64,000 nucleotides of DNA, taken from Actinomycetota bacterium (GTDB lineage Bacteria > Actinomycetota > CADDZG01 > WHSQ01). The notes under the pieces were generated by a model. It did no database searches. It was not told the origin of the DNA and saw only the letters and a program-made list of their open reading frames with translations. Both the position numbers and the translations under genes were made by a program. The number at the start of each line of letters is the position of its first letter. Position 1 is the first letter of the stretch. Below are positions 10,639 to 17,853 of the stretch, one piece after another. The stretch covers positions 62,001 through 126,000 of the forward strand of contig WHSQ01000001.1 of NCBI GenBank assembly GCA_009380005.1, given 5' to 3'.

Positions 10639-11736
10639 ATGGCTTTCGATCTCCAACCGACCGACGAACAGCGGGTCCTCAAGGACACGCTGCGGGACTT
10701 CTCGCACGAGGTCGTCCGGCCCGCCGCCCGCGCCGCCGAGGAGGCCGGTTCCGTGCCGGACGACCTGCGGGGACAGATCCACGAGCTCGGGGTCACGGCC
10801 CCGGTGAACGAGGAGGGGCTCTCGGCCGGGCCCCCGCTGGATGCCGTCACGTACGTCATCGCCGCAGAGGAGCTGGCGTGGGGCGACCCCGGCATCGCGT
10901 ACGCGACCTTTGGGGCGGGCCTCGGTGCGGTGGCGGTCGGGATCGCCGGCTCCGACGACCAGCGGGCCAAGTACCTGCCGGCATTCCTCGAGGCGATCCC
11001 CCCGTCGGCCTTCGTCGCCGTGGGCGAGCGCGTGGCCGCCGGCGACCTGGAGGCTCTGGAGACGTCGGTCGACGGGGCCAAAGCGGTGGGCCACAAATAC
11101 GGGGTCGTGGCCGCCGACGCGGCGAGCTTCGGAGTCGCCGTAGGTCGCGACCAGCGGGGGCTGGCGGCCGTGCTATTCGAAGGCTCCGACGACTACGAGA
11201 TCGTCAAACGCGAACAGAAGCTCGGCCTCGAGGCGGCTCCGACCTACGTCGTCCGCTTCGACGGCGCCGGCGAGCCGATGGCCTCCGGGCCCGAGCTCCA
11301 ACGAGCCATCCTCTGGGCCAAGCTGCTCGTCGGAGCGATAGCGGTTGGCTCGGCTCGGGCGAGCTTCGAGTACGCCTCACGATACGCGATCGAGCGGGAG
11401 GCCTTCGGGAAACCCATCGGGGCGTTCCAGGGCGTGAGCTTCAAGATCGCCGACATGGCGATCGCCGTCGATGCGGCTCGCCTCTCGGTGTGGCGAGCGG
11501 CGTGGAAGATCGATCGCGGCGACGCCACTCTCGCCGATGTAGCGGAGGCCAACGGCCACGCTCTGTCGGCCGCCGTGCTCTGTGGAGATGATGGAGTGCA
11601 GATCCTCGGGGGCCACGGTTACATCCGTGACCATCCCGTCGAGAAATGGTTCCGCGATGCAGTGACGCTGTCGGTGTTCGACTCTCCGGAGCTCACGGGC
11701 GACGTGATGACCGGTCGAAGCGTGTTCGCGGGGTAG
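10639..11736 (+). CDS. Acyl-CoA dehydrogenase family protein, probably the non-catalytic partner subunit
   Basis: 365 aa, ACAD fold: N-terminal helical domain (FDLQPTDEQRVLKDTLRDF), a degenerate middle beta domain, and a C-terminal helical domain with REAFGKPIGAFQGVSFKIADMA and QILGGHGYIRDHPVEKWFRDA. The middle domain lacks the usual T-E-P-x-A-G-S-D flavin/substrate motif, and where active homologues have E-G-T near the C-terminus this protein reads SVFDSPELTGD. The next gene, seven bases downstream, has both motifs. By analogy with mycobacterial FadE/ChsE heterotetramers I infer an alpha2beta2 enzyme in which this chain completes the FAD site. First gene of the operon; GGCGGAG lies 5 bases before ATG. 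Confidence 0.85.
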   Translation: MAFDLQPTDEQRVLKDTLRDFSHEVVRPAARAAEEAGSVPDDLRGQIHELGVTAPVNEEGLSAGPPLDAVTYVIAAEELAWGDPGIAYATFGAGLGAVAVGIAGSDDQRAKYLPAFLEAIPPSAFVAVGERVAAGDLEALETSVDGAKAVGHKYGVVAADAASFGVAVGRDQRGLAAVLFEGSDDYEIVKREQKLGLEAAPTYVVRFDGAGEPMASGPELQRAILWAKLLVGAIAVGSARASFEYASRYAIEREAFGKPIGAFQGVSFKIADMAIAVDAARLSVWRAAWKIDRGDATLADVAEANGHALSAAVLCGDDGVQILGGHGYIRDHPVEKWFRDAVTLSVFDSPELTGDVMTGRSVFAG

Positions 11737-11743
11737 GGGAAAG

Positions 11744-12946
11744 ATGCCGATCGATCTGGAGCTCGACGACACCGTCAAGGTAGTCCGCGATTTCGTGCAC
11801 AGCTTCGCGCAGGAGAAACTGCGACCCTTGGCTCGCGAAGCCGACACGAAGGAAGAGCTGCCGGTGGAGACGATCAGACAACTCGGCGAGCTCGCCGGTA
11901 ACCGTGCGTCGGTTACGCCGGAGGAGCGGGTCGAGTCGTCGGGCGACGGGCGCAAGAAAATCGCCGCGATGATCGCAGTCGTCGGCTCGGAAGAGCTGGC
12001 GTGGGGCGATGCCGCGGTTCTCCTCAACATCCCCGGGCCGGGGCTCGCCGCACCGTCCATCATTGCGTCGGGCACCGAGGGTCAGAAGAAGAAGTTCCTC
12101 CGCGACATCTTCAACGTGGATTCCGATGAGCCACGCTTCGGCGCCCTGGCCGTCACGGAGGCTCAAGCGGGTTCGGACGTGTCGAACGTGCAGATGACGG
12201 CGGTGAAGGATGGCGATGAGTGGGTGCTCAACGGCACGAAGGTGTTCTGCACCAACGGTGCACGCGCCGAGATCGTGATCGTGAACGCCACCCTCGACAA
12301 GGGCTCGGGGCGGGAGGGCCAGAAGTTCTTCGTCGTGCCGAAGGGGACGGAGGGATTCACCGTCGGCAAGCTCGAGAAGAAGCTCGGTATCAGGGCGTCG
12401 GAGACGGCCGAGTTGATCTTCGACGACTGCCGGATCCCGTTCGACAACATCCTCGGGGGGACCGAAGCCTTGGAGCCCAAGGGTTCCGGCTTCAAGGGGA
12501 CGATGAAGGCGTTCGACTCGTCACGCCCGTCGGTGGCGGCGATGGCCCTCGGTATCGGCCGGGCTGCGTACGAGTACGTCCGCGACTGGGTGGCCGCCGA
12601 ACTCCCGATGACGACCAGCTTCCCTCGCAAGGCGGCGATCGAGCAGAAGCTGGCGCAGATGAAGCGAGAACTCGGTGCCGCGCGAGGCCTCGTGTGGCAG
12701 GCGGCATGGATGGCCGACAACGAGATCCCCAACTCGAGCCAGGCGTCGATGTCGAAGGCTTACGCCCCCCTTGCGGCGATGCGGACGTGCATCGGGGCCA
12801 TACAGATCATGGGGCCGGAGGGGTACTCGAAGGAGCACCTCGTCGAGAAGTGGTTCAGGGACATCAAGGTGTACGACATCTTCGAAGGGACCGGTCAGAT
12901 CCAGCGCGTCGTGATCAGCCGCAAGGTGCTCGGACGGCTAGATTAG
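11744..12946 (+). CDS. Acyl-CoA dehydrogenase, catalytic subunit
   Basis: 400 aa. It introduces an alpha-beta double bond in an acyl-CoA, passing electrons to ETF. The N-terminal domain starts IDLELDDTVKVVRDFVHSFA. The middle domain has LAVTEAQAGSDVSNV, the standard substrate/FAD motif; the C-terminal domain ends with DIFEGTGQIQRVVISRKVLG, where the Glu of EGT is the catalytic base position of medium-chain enzymes. The IQIMGPEGYSKEHLVEKWFRDIK segment is also typical. It sits 7 bp after the companion subunit with an AGGGGAAAG ribosome site between them. Substrate class is unknown; bulky or steroid-like acyl chains are suggested only by the heteromeric arrangement. Confidence 0.92.
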   Translation: MPIDLELDDTVKVVRDFVHSFAQEKLRPLAREADTKEELPVETIRQLGELAGNRASVTPEERVESSGDGRKKIAAMIAVVGSEELAWGDAAVLLNIPGPGLAAPSIIASGTEGQKKKFLRDIFNVDSDEPRFGALAVTEAQAGSDVSNVQMTAVKDGDEWVLNGTKVFCTNGARAEIVIVNATLDKGSGREGQKFFVVPKGTEGFTVGKLEKKLGIRASETAELIFDDCRIPFDNILGGTEALEPKGSGFKGTMKAFDSSRPSVAAMALGIGRAAYEYVRDWVAAELPMTTSFPRKAAIEQKLAQMKRELGAARGLVWQAAWMADNEIPNSSQASMSKAYAPLAAMRTCIGAIQIMGPEGYSKEHLVEKWFRDIKVYDIFEGTGQIQRVVISRKVLGRLD

Positions 12947-12989
12947 GTCCCCCTTCGAGGCCGACAGCAGTATCCACAGGAGGTAGGGC

Positions 12990-13916
12990 ATGGCATCACT
13001 AGACGGCAGGGTGGCGATCGTCACCGGAGCCGGCCGCGGGATCGGTCGCGAACACGCTCTGGCGCTGGCTAAGGCCGGCGCGAAGGTCGTCGTCAACGAC
13101 CTGGGAGGGTCGGCCGCCGGGGAGGGCGAGGACAAGACCCCGGCGCAGGGCGTCGCCGATGAGATCAAGGACCTCGGCGGTGAAGCCACGGCGAACTACG
13201 ACAACGTGGCCGATTTCCAGGGGGCCGAGAATCTCGTGAAGCGGGCCGTCGCGGACTTCGGTCGCCTGGACATCCTGATCAACAACGCGGGCATCCTGCG
13301 CGACAGGATGCTGGTCAGCATGACCGAGCCGGAGTGGGACGCCGTGATCGGGGTCCACCTCAAGGGTCATTTCGCCCCCACTCACCACGCCGCCAGCTAC
13401 TGGCGGGCCCAGTCCAAGGCGGGGGACACGGTCACCGGGCGCGTCGTCAACACGTCCAGTCCATCGGGTGTGTTCGGTAACGTTGGGCAGTCGAACTACG
13501 GCGCGGCAAAGGCCGGCATCGCCGCATTCACGATCATCAGTGCCCAGGAGCTGGGTCGCTACGGCGTCACGGTGAACTGCTTGGCTCCCAATGCCCGCAC
13601 GCGCATGACGAACGACATCTTCGAGGGTATGCCCGCTCCGGCGCAGGGCGAGTGGGATCCGCTCGATCCCTCCAACATCTCGCCCGTCGTGGTCGCGCTG
13701 TGCACCGATGAGGCTGCCGGCATCACCGGCCAATGTTTCTTCGTCTGGGGTTCCACGATCAACGTGCTGAAGCCATGGGACCTGGGTGTGGAGATCGCTC
13801 AGGAGGGTCCGTGGGACCCGGACGAGCTCGCGGCCAAGATGAAGGAGGCTTTCCCCGAGGGCAAGGCGCCGGAGCCGATGATGAACAAGCTGATGAAGGC
13901 GGCGGGGATGGCCTGA
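12990..13916 (+). CDS. SDR-family 3-hydroxyacyl-CoA dehydrogenase-like protein
   Basis: 308 aa. The N-terminal cofactor site is TGAGRGIG (residues 12-19), NNAG is at 98-101, and the catalytic triad is S157, Y170 and K174 in NTSSPSG...QSNYGAAKAG. The NDLGG stretch after the second strand and the long insertion around residues 40-55 resemble the dehydrogenase domain of peroxisomal multifunctional enzyme 2 rather than FabG. With the following hydratases it would do the last two steps of beta-oxidation (hydration, then oxidation of a 3-hydroxyacyl-CoA). An AGGAGG site lies before the start. The stop overlaps the next ATG by one base. Confidence 0.9.
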   Translation: MASLDGRVAIVTGAGRGIGREHALALAKAGAKVVVNDLGGSAAGEGEDKTPAQGVADEIKDLGGEATANYDNVADFQGAENLVKRAVADFGRLDILINNAGILRDRMLVSMTEPEWDAVIGVHLKGHFAPTHHAASYWRAQSKAGDTVTGRVVNTSSPSGVFGNVGQSNYGAAKAGIAAFTIISAQELGRYGVTVNCLAPNARTRMTNDIFEGMPAPAQGEWDPLDPSNISPVVVALCTDEAAGITGQCFFVWGSTINVLKPWDLGVEIAQEGPWDPDELAAKMKEAFPEGKAPEPMMNKLMKAAGMA

Positions 13917-14368
13917 TGGTTGAGCGAGAGCTCACGTTCGACTTACCGGTCGCCGAGGACAAGGTGAAAGAGTTCGCGGTTGCGGTCGGCGCCGACTCTC
14001 TGGCCGTGCATCACGACTCCCAAGCCGCGCGGGAGCTCGGTCTTCCCAACCTCATCGCGCCTCCGACCTTTACCGTGACGCAGATCTTCCCGGTGCCGCG
14101 TGAGCGGCGGGCCAAGGAGCTTGGAGCCGAGCTCGATTACGGACGCGTACTGCATGGCGAACAGGAGTTCATCTACACGCGGATGCCCGTGGCGGGGGAG
14201 ACCCTCAAGGGCCGGATGCGGATCGCAAAGGACGTCACCAAGGAAGGGAAGCGCGGCGGACAGATGCGTTTCGTGACCTATCAGACCGTTTTCACAGACG
14301 ATGCGGGCGCCGAAGTGCTCACCGCCAACTACACGCTTCTGGAGACGTCCAGGGACCCGGGGAGCTGA
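13916..14368 (+). CDS. FAS1-like dehydratase / MaoC N-terminal hotdog protein
   Basis: 150 aa. ATG at 13916 overlaps the preceding TGA (TGATG), which fixes the start. The pattern MVERELTFDLPVAEDKVKEFAVAVG with IAPPTFTVTQIF is that of the non-catalytic N-terminal hotdog domain of actinobacterial 3-hydroxyacyl-ACP/CoA dehydratases (HadA/FAS1-like). It lacks the Y-x-x-x-S-G-D-x-N-P-x-H hydratase motif, which the next gene has. The two probably form a heterodimeric (R)-enoyl-CoA hydratase (inference from the HadAB and ChsH1-ChsH2 precedents). Confidence 0.82.
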   Translation: MVERELTFDLPVAEDKVKEFAVAVGADSLAVHHDSQAARELGLPNLIAPPTFTVTQIFPVPRERRAKELGAELDYGRVLHGEQEFIYTRMPVAGETLKGRMRIAKDVTKEGKRGGQMRFVTYQTVFTDDAGAEVLTANYTLLETSRDPGS

Positions 14369-14853
14369 TGATGAGCCAGGACCGGATCGACGAGGGCCGC
14401 GTGTTTCCCACGAGACTCAGCATGGATGGCGCCACGCCGGGCACGGACTTCGAGGAGAAGGTATTCGGGCCGATCGGTCGCGACGACATCGTGCGCTACG
14501 CGCAAGCGTCTGGAGACGATAATCCCATCCATCAGGACGAGGAGTACGCCCGGGCACAGGGTGCCCCCACGATCTTCGCCATGGGCATGCTCCCCGCCGG
14601 TTACCTGGCGACGGCGGTATCCGATTGGGTCGGTGGACCCCAACACCTGCGCCGCTACAAGGTCCGCTTCACGACGCGGGTATGGCCCGGCGACGAGATC
14701 GTCTGCAGGGCTCGGATCGAGTCGGTCGACGGCAACGTCGCCCACCTCGTGCTCGAGGCGAGCCGGCGAGGCAAGGGGCCGGAAGGTCTCGGACTCGAAG
14801 AGGAAGAGGTCGCGCTCGAGGGCGAGGCCGACGTGGAGCTGGTACAAGACTAA
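14368..14853 (+). CDS. MaoC-like (R)-specific enoyl-CoA hydratase
   Basis: 161 aa, catalytic hotdog domain. The hydratase motif YAQASGDDNPIHQDEEYA is present at about residues 51-68, with the Asp and His that activate water. The extended 60-residue C-terminal half contains FTTRVWPGDEI, typical of the strand following the active site. ATG overlaps the stop of the partner gene by one base (a second ATG follows at once). Works on 2-enoyl-CoA made by the dehydrogenase pair upstream (inference from the operon). Confidence 0.9.
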   Translation: MMSQDRIDEGRVFPTRLSMDGATPGTDFEEKVFGPIGRDDIVRYAQASGDDNPIHQDEEYARAQGAPTIFAMGMLPAGYLATAVSDWVGGPQHLRRYKVRFTTRVWPGDEIVCRARIESVDGNVAHLVLEASRRGKGPEGLGLEEEEVALEGEADVELVQD

Positions 14854-14863
14854 GGAGGTCCTG

Positions 14864-15703
14864 GTGGGGCTGAACGCGGAACTCGTTGGCAAGGACTACG
14901 GGAAGAAGACCTACGAGGTGACCGAGGAGGCGATCGAACGCTACGCACGCGCGACGAACGATGAGAACGAGCGCTACCTGGGCGGTGGAGACACCGTCGC
15001 ACCCCCGATCTTCCCGGTGGTACCTGCCTTCGAGTCGTTCATGGCGGCCAGCATGGACCCGGAGTTGCAGGCCGACGTTCTGCGTCTGGTACACGGCGCC
15101 GAGGAGCACGTCCTGCATTCGCCGATCAAGCCCGGCGACACATTGAACGTCGAGAGCGTCCTCGAGTCCGTCGAACAGAAGGACACGGGCGAGACTTTCA
15201 CCGTGAAGGCCACCGAGACCAACCAGAACGGCGACGTCGTGGCCGAGGTGCGCGGGACGATGTTCATCCGTGGCTCCGGCGGGGGCGGTCGCGCAGACAC
15301 CGCGCAGACCGACGAGCCCGAGCGTTTGATCGTCCACGAAGACACCACGAAGGTGGACGACGATCAGACCCAGCGTTACGCGGAGGCGTCCGGGGATCAC
15401 AACCCGATCCACCTCGACGAGAAGGTCGCGCGGATGGCGGGACTCCCTCGCACGATCAACCACGGCATGTGCACGATGGCCATCGCGGTGAAAGGAGCCG
15501 TTAACGGGCTCGCCGGCGGCGACCCCACCCGAGTACGGCGAGCCGGCGTGCGTTTCTCCAAGCCGGTCTTCCCCGGCCAAGAGCTGACGACGCGGTTCTG
15601 GAAGGAATCGGAGGGCGGTGGAACGACGGTCTACGGTTTCGAGACCTACAACCCCGATGGGGCCGCGGTCATCAAGAACGGGATCGTCGAGATCGCCGAC
15701 TGA
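14864..15703 (+). CDS. Fused FAS1-like/MaoC double-hotdog dehydratase
   Basis: 279 aa from a GTG at 14864; AAGGAGGT sits 4 bases upstream and decides this start. Residues 1-125 are a FAS1-like hotdog (GLNAELVGKDYGKKTYEVTE), then a Gly/Asp-rich linker and a catalytic MaoC domain with RYAEASGDHNPIHLDEKVA and FSKPVFPGQEL. It therefore repeats, as one chain, the arrangement made of two chains by the preceding two genes. It could act on a different chain length or in the same complex. Last gene of the operon; a long hairpin follows its stop. Confidence 0.88.
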   Translation: MGLNAELVGKDYGKKTYEVTEEAIERYARATNDENERYLGGGDTVAPPIFPVVPAFESFMAASMDPELQADVLRLVHGAEEHVLHSPIKPGDTLNVESVLESVEQKDTGETFTVKATETNQNGDVVAEVRGTMFIRGSGGGGRADTAQTDEPERLIVHEDTTKVDDDQTQRYAEASGDHNPIHLDEKVARMAGLPRTINHGMCTMAIAVKGAVNGLAGGDPTRVRRAGVRFSKPVFPGQELTTRFWKESEGGGTTVYGFETYNPDGAAVIKNGIVEIAD

Positions 15704-15717
15704 CCCCCGGTGGCCGA

Positions 15718-15756
15718 GTGGTCTACAGATTGCGCATGGTGCAATCCGGCGACCAC
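15718..15756. terminator. Two-stage stem-loop between convergent genes
   Basis: GTGGTC (15718-15723) pairs with GACCAC (15751-15756). Inside, after 4-base internal loops, GATTGC (15728-15733) pairs with GCAATC (15741-15746) around a 7-base loop. It sits between the dehydratase and rhomboid genes, whose 3' ends face each other, so a bidirectional terminator is likely. There is no poly-T tail. Confidence 0.45.
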
Positions 15757-15767
15757 CCGGCGTGTGG

Positions 15768-16631
15768 TTAGCAGCCGAACGTGGTCGTTCTCCAGACGGT
15801 CAGCGCTATACCGACCGCCAGGACGCCGGCGAGGGCCAGGGCTTGGAGCCAGGGTGAGGGCGGATCGTTCTCGCGGTCGACCAGCAGCCCAACCGCGATC
15901 CCGGCAGCCAGCCCTCCGCCGTGCGCGTAGTTATCGATCCCTTGGAGCATGAGTCCGATGACGGCGTTGAGAACGATCAATCCGATCAACTGGTTCATGT
16001 AAGCCTTAACGAACTGGGATCGACGCCGCTTGTAGAGGTAGACGAGGAGCACGCCGATCGTTCCGGCGATGGCCCCAGAAGCACCGACGCCGAGGATGTT
16101 GCAGGCGCTGAACGCGTACGAGGTCGCCGACGCTACAAAGCCGGTGATGAGGTAGATGGTGAGGAATCGAACGGTGCCGAATGCCCGTTCTACCTGGGCA
16201 CCGAAAGCCATCAGGATGATCGAGTTCATGGCGATGTGCAGCAGGAAGCCGGGGGAGTGCAGGAACATCGGGGTGATGAGTCGCCACCACTCGCCCTGCG
16301 CTATCTCGAGCGGCGCCAACCCGAACCTCAACGTGATGCCGCCACCAGGACTGAGGATCTGCGCGACGAAGACGACGACGTTGAACAGCAGGATGAAGAA
16401 GACGGCGGGAGCCGAGCCCCGGAGGGCCGACCGGACCCGAGGCGCCGTGCGCCGGGCTTCGGCAACGCATTCGGGACAATGTTGGCCGACCGATGCCGGC
16501 GTGGCGCAGCGCCCGCAGATGGGACGCTCGCAACGGGAGCAGCGCAACCTGGTGGGCGTATCCGCATGTCGATAGCACGTCGTGACCTGTTCTTGGGGCT
16601 GCGCGTGCGCTTCTGGTTCCGTCGCCGACAT
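15768..16631 (-). CDS. Rhomboid-family intramembrane serine protease with N-terminal zinc-binding domain
   Basis: 287 aa. Residues 19-55 form a B-box-like cluster: C19, H22, C31, C34, C39, C42, C52 and C55. The following rhomboid domain has six or so membrane segments, the W-R-LITPMFLH loop, the nucleophile in GVGASGAIAG (S185) and the paired His in NYAHGGGLAAG (H237), so the catalytic dyad is intact. It cleaves membrane proteins within or near the bilayer; substrate unknown. This zinc-finger/rhomboid layout is common in actinobacteria. Convergent with the operon above and divergent from the EEP gene. Confidence 0.92.
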   Translation of the reverse strand: MSATEPEAHAQPQEQVTTCYRHADTPTRLRCSRCERPICGRCATPASVGQHCPECVAEARRTAPRVRSALRGSAPAVFFILLFNVVVFVAQILSPGGGITLRFGLAPLEIAQGEWWRLITPMFLHSPGFLLHIAMNSIILMAFGAQVERAFGTVRFLTIYLITGFVASATSYAFSACNILGVGASGAIAGTIGVLLVYLYKRRRSQFVKAYMNQLIGLIVLNAVIGLMLQGIDNYAHGGGLAAGIAVGLLVDRENDPPSPWLQALALAGVLAVGIALTVWRTTTFGC

Positions 16632-16711
16632 CGGGCCATCGTCCCATGTGCCCCGGCTTAACCGGCCATCGATGCCGGTGCATCTCGACCGTCTGCGCCT
16701 AGATTGGGCGC

Positions 16712-17356
16712 ATGCGGGTCGCCACGTTCAACGTGCATCACTGTGAGGGTCGCGATGGCCGCATCGACATCGAGCGGGTTGCGTCCGCGATCGACGGTTT
16801 CGAAGCGGACCTGGTGGCCTTGCAGGAGCTGGATCGCAACCGACCGCGCTCCGGCGACGTCGACCAGCCGGCTCGCCTCTCCGAGCTCCTCGGACGGGAG
16901 GTCCATTTCTTCCCAACCGTCGAGCGCGGCGGGGGATATGGTCTGGGACTCATCGCCGAGGGGGCCGAGCGCCTCCGGTTCGCGTCGTTGCCCGAGGTCG
17001 GCGAGGTCGAGCCCCGTGGGCTCGTCACCTGCGACTGGCGCGGGGTCACCGTCCTGGCGACGCATCTTGCCCGCGACGAGGCGTCCCGCCGGCTCCAGAC
17101 CACGCACCTGGCCGAGGTGGCGACGGATGCGGGCCCGCCGGTCCTTCTGCTCGGGGACCTGAACCAGACCAGACGCTCCCTTGGGCCCCTTATCGCCGCG
17201 GGCTTCCACGTGCCCCGGGCCCGGCGCCCGACCGTGCGGCTCAGTCAGATCGACCACATCCTCCCCGGGCCCGGTTTGGCCCTCCGGGCCCTGTGGACGG
17301 CGGCTCCGGGCGTATCGGACCACCTCGCCCTGGTTGGCGATTTAGAGGCGCTGTAA
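16712..17356 (+). CDS. Endonuclease/exonuclease/phosphatase (EEP) family protein
   Basis: 214 aa, compact EEP fold. The metal and catalytic motifs are all visible in order: ATFNVHH at the N-terminus, LQELD (metal-binding Glu), VLATHL, LLLGDLNQ (catalytic Asp and Asn), IDHIL and SDHLAL at the end (general-base His). Members hydrolyse phosphodiester or phosphomonoester bonds in DNA, RNA, lipids or sugars, and the substrate cannot be told from sequence. There is no signal peptide, so it is cytoplasmic. The stop codon lies inside an inverted repeat that may regulate the next operon. Confidence 0.88.
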   Translation: MRVATFNVHHCEGRDGRIDIERVASAIDGFEADLVALQELDRNRPRSGDVDQPARLSELLGREVHFFPTVERGGGYGLGLIAEGAERLRFASLPEVGEVEPRGLVTCDWRGVTVLATHLARDEASRRLQTTHLAEVATDAGPPVLLLGDLNQTRRSLGPLIAAGFHVPRARRPTVRLSQIDHILPGPGLALRALWTAAPGVSDHLALVGDLEAL

Positions 17357-17413
17357 CTACCGTTACAGGTGGTTCATCTGTTAAATTCTGTGGTTAGAGG
17401 TACGCCTGTTAAC
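17351..17413 (+). promoter_or_regulatory. Cluster of CTGTnAAC-type sites upstream of the kinase operon
   Basis: CTGTAAC-tacc-GTTACAG (17351-17368) is a perfect 7-bp inverted repeat. Related words follow: CTGTTAA (17378-17384) and CTGTTAAC (17406-17413). TTAAAT at 17381-17386 could be a -10 box. The regular reuse of one word before an operon suggests a regulator-binding region. Its first half overlaps the stop of the EEP gene. Confidence 0.4.
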
Positions 17414-17430
17414 TGCTGGGGAGTCACTGG

Positions 17431-17850
17431 ATGTCGTTTCGCATGCGCCTGGTGTCGGCCGCGCTCGCGCTTGCCGTCTTCGCCGCCTGCGGCGACGGGG
17501 GCGGCCCGCTGGCGAGCCCGGACGAAACCGCGCGGCGGGACGCCGCGGAAGCCCTGGAGTCCGTGGGCGATCTCCGGACCGAGCTCGAGGCGGAGCTGGA
17601 CGACCTCTCCCGTCGGATCGAGGCGGCGGGCTCGAAGGACGAGCGGTTCCGGTCACGGCTGTCGCGTCGCCTCGACCGTCTCGCCAGGAGGCTCGACCGC
17701 GCCCTCGAGCGGATGGCCCAACGGTTGGAGGTCGCCCAGGGAGCCGGCGCGACGGCCGACTCGGCGCTGGCGGAAGCACGTTCGGTGGCGCGCGAGCTGG
17801 CGGTTCTCGAAAAGCGACTCGACTACCACCTCAGGAACCACGGAGGGTGA
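17431..17850 (+). CDS. Small lipoprotein with coiled coil, upstream of the PASTA kinase
   Basis: 139 aa. Lipoprotein signal MSFRMRLVSA then a hydrophobic stretch ending FAAC, with C20 as the lipidated residue. The mature part after GDGGGPLASP is almost entirely Arg/Glu/Leu-rich heptads (residues about 35-135), predicted as one or two long helices that form a coiled coil. No known domain. Its stop lies 3 bp before the kinase ATG, so the two are translated together and may act together at the cell envelope (inference). Confidence 0.75.
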   Translation: MSFRMRLVSAALALAVFAACGDGGGPLASPDETARRDAAEALESVGDLRTELEAELDDLSRRIEAAGSKDERFRSRLSRRLDRLARRLDRALERMAQRLEVAQGAGATADSALAEARSVARELAVLEKRLDYHLRNHGG

Positions 17851-17853
17851 TCC

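Noticed and set aside
15706-15760. tRNA gene
   Set aside because: Only the D-arm-like and anticodon-arm-like parts resemble a tRNA; position 33 is C, and no T-loop or acceptor stem can be drawn. Kept as a hairpin only.
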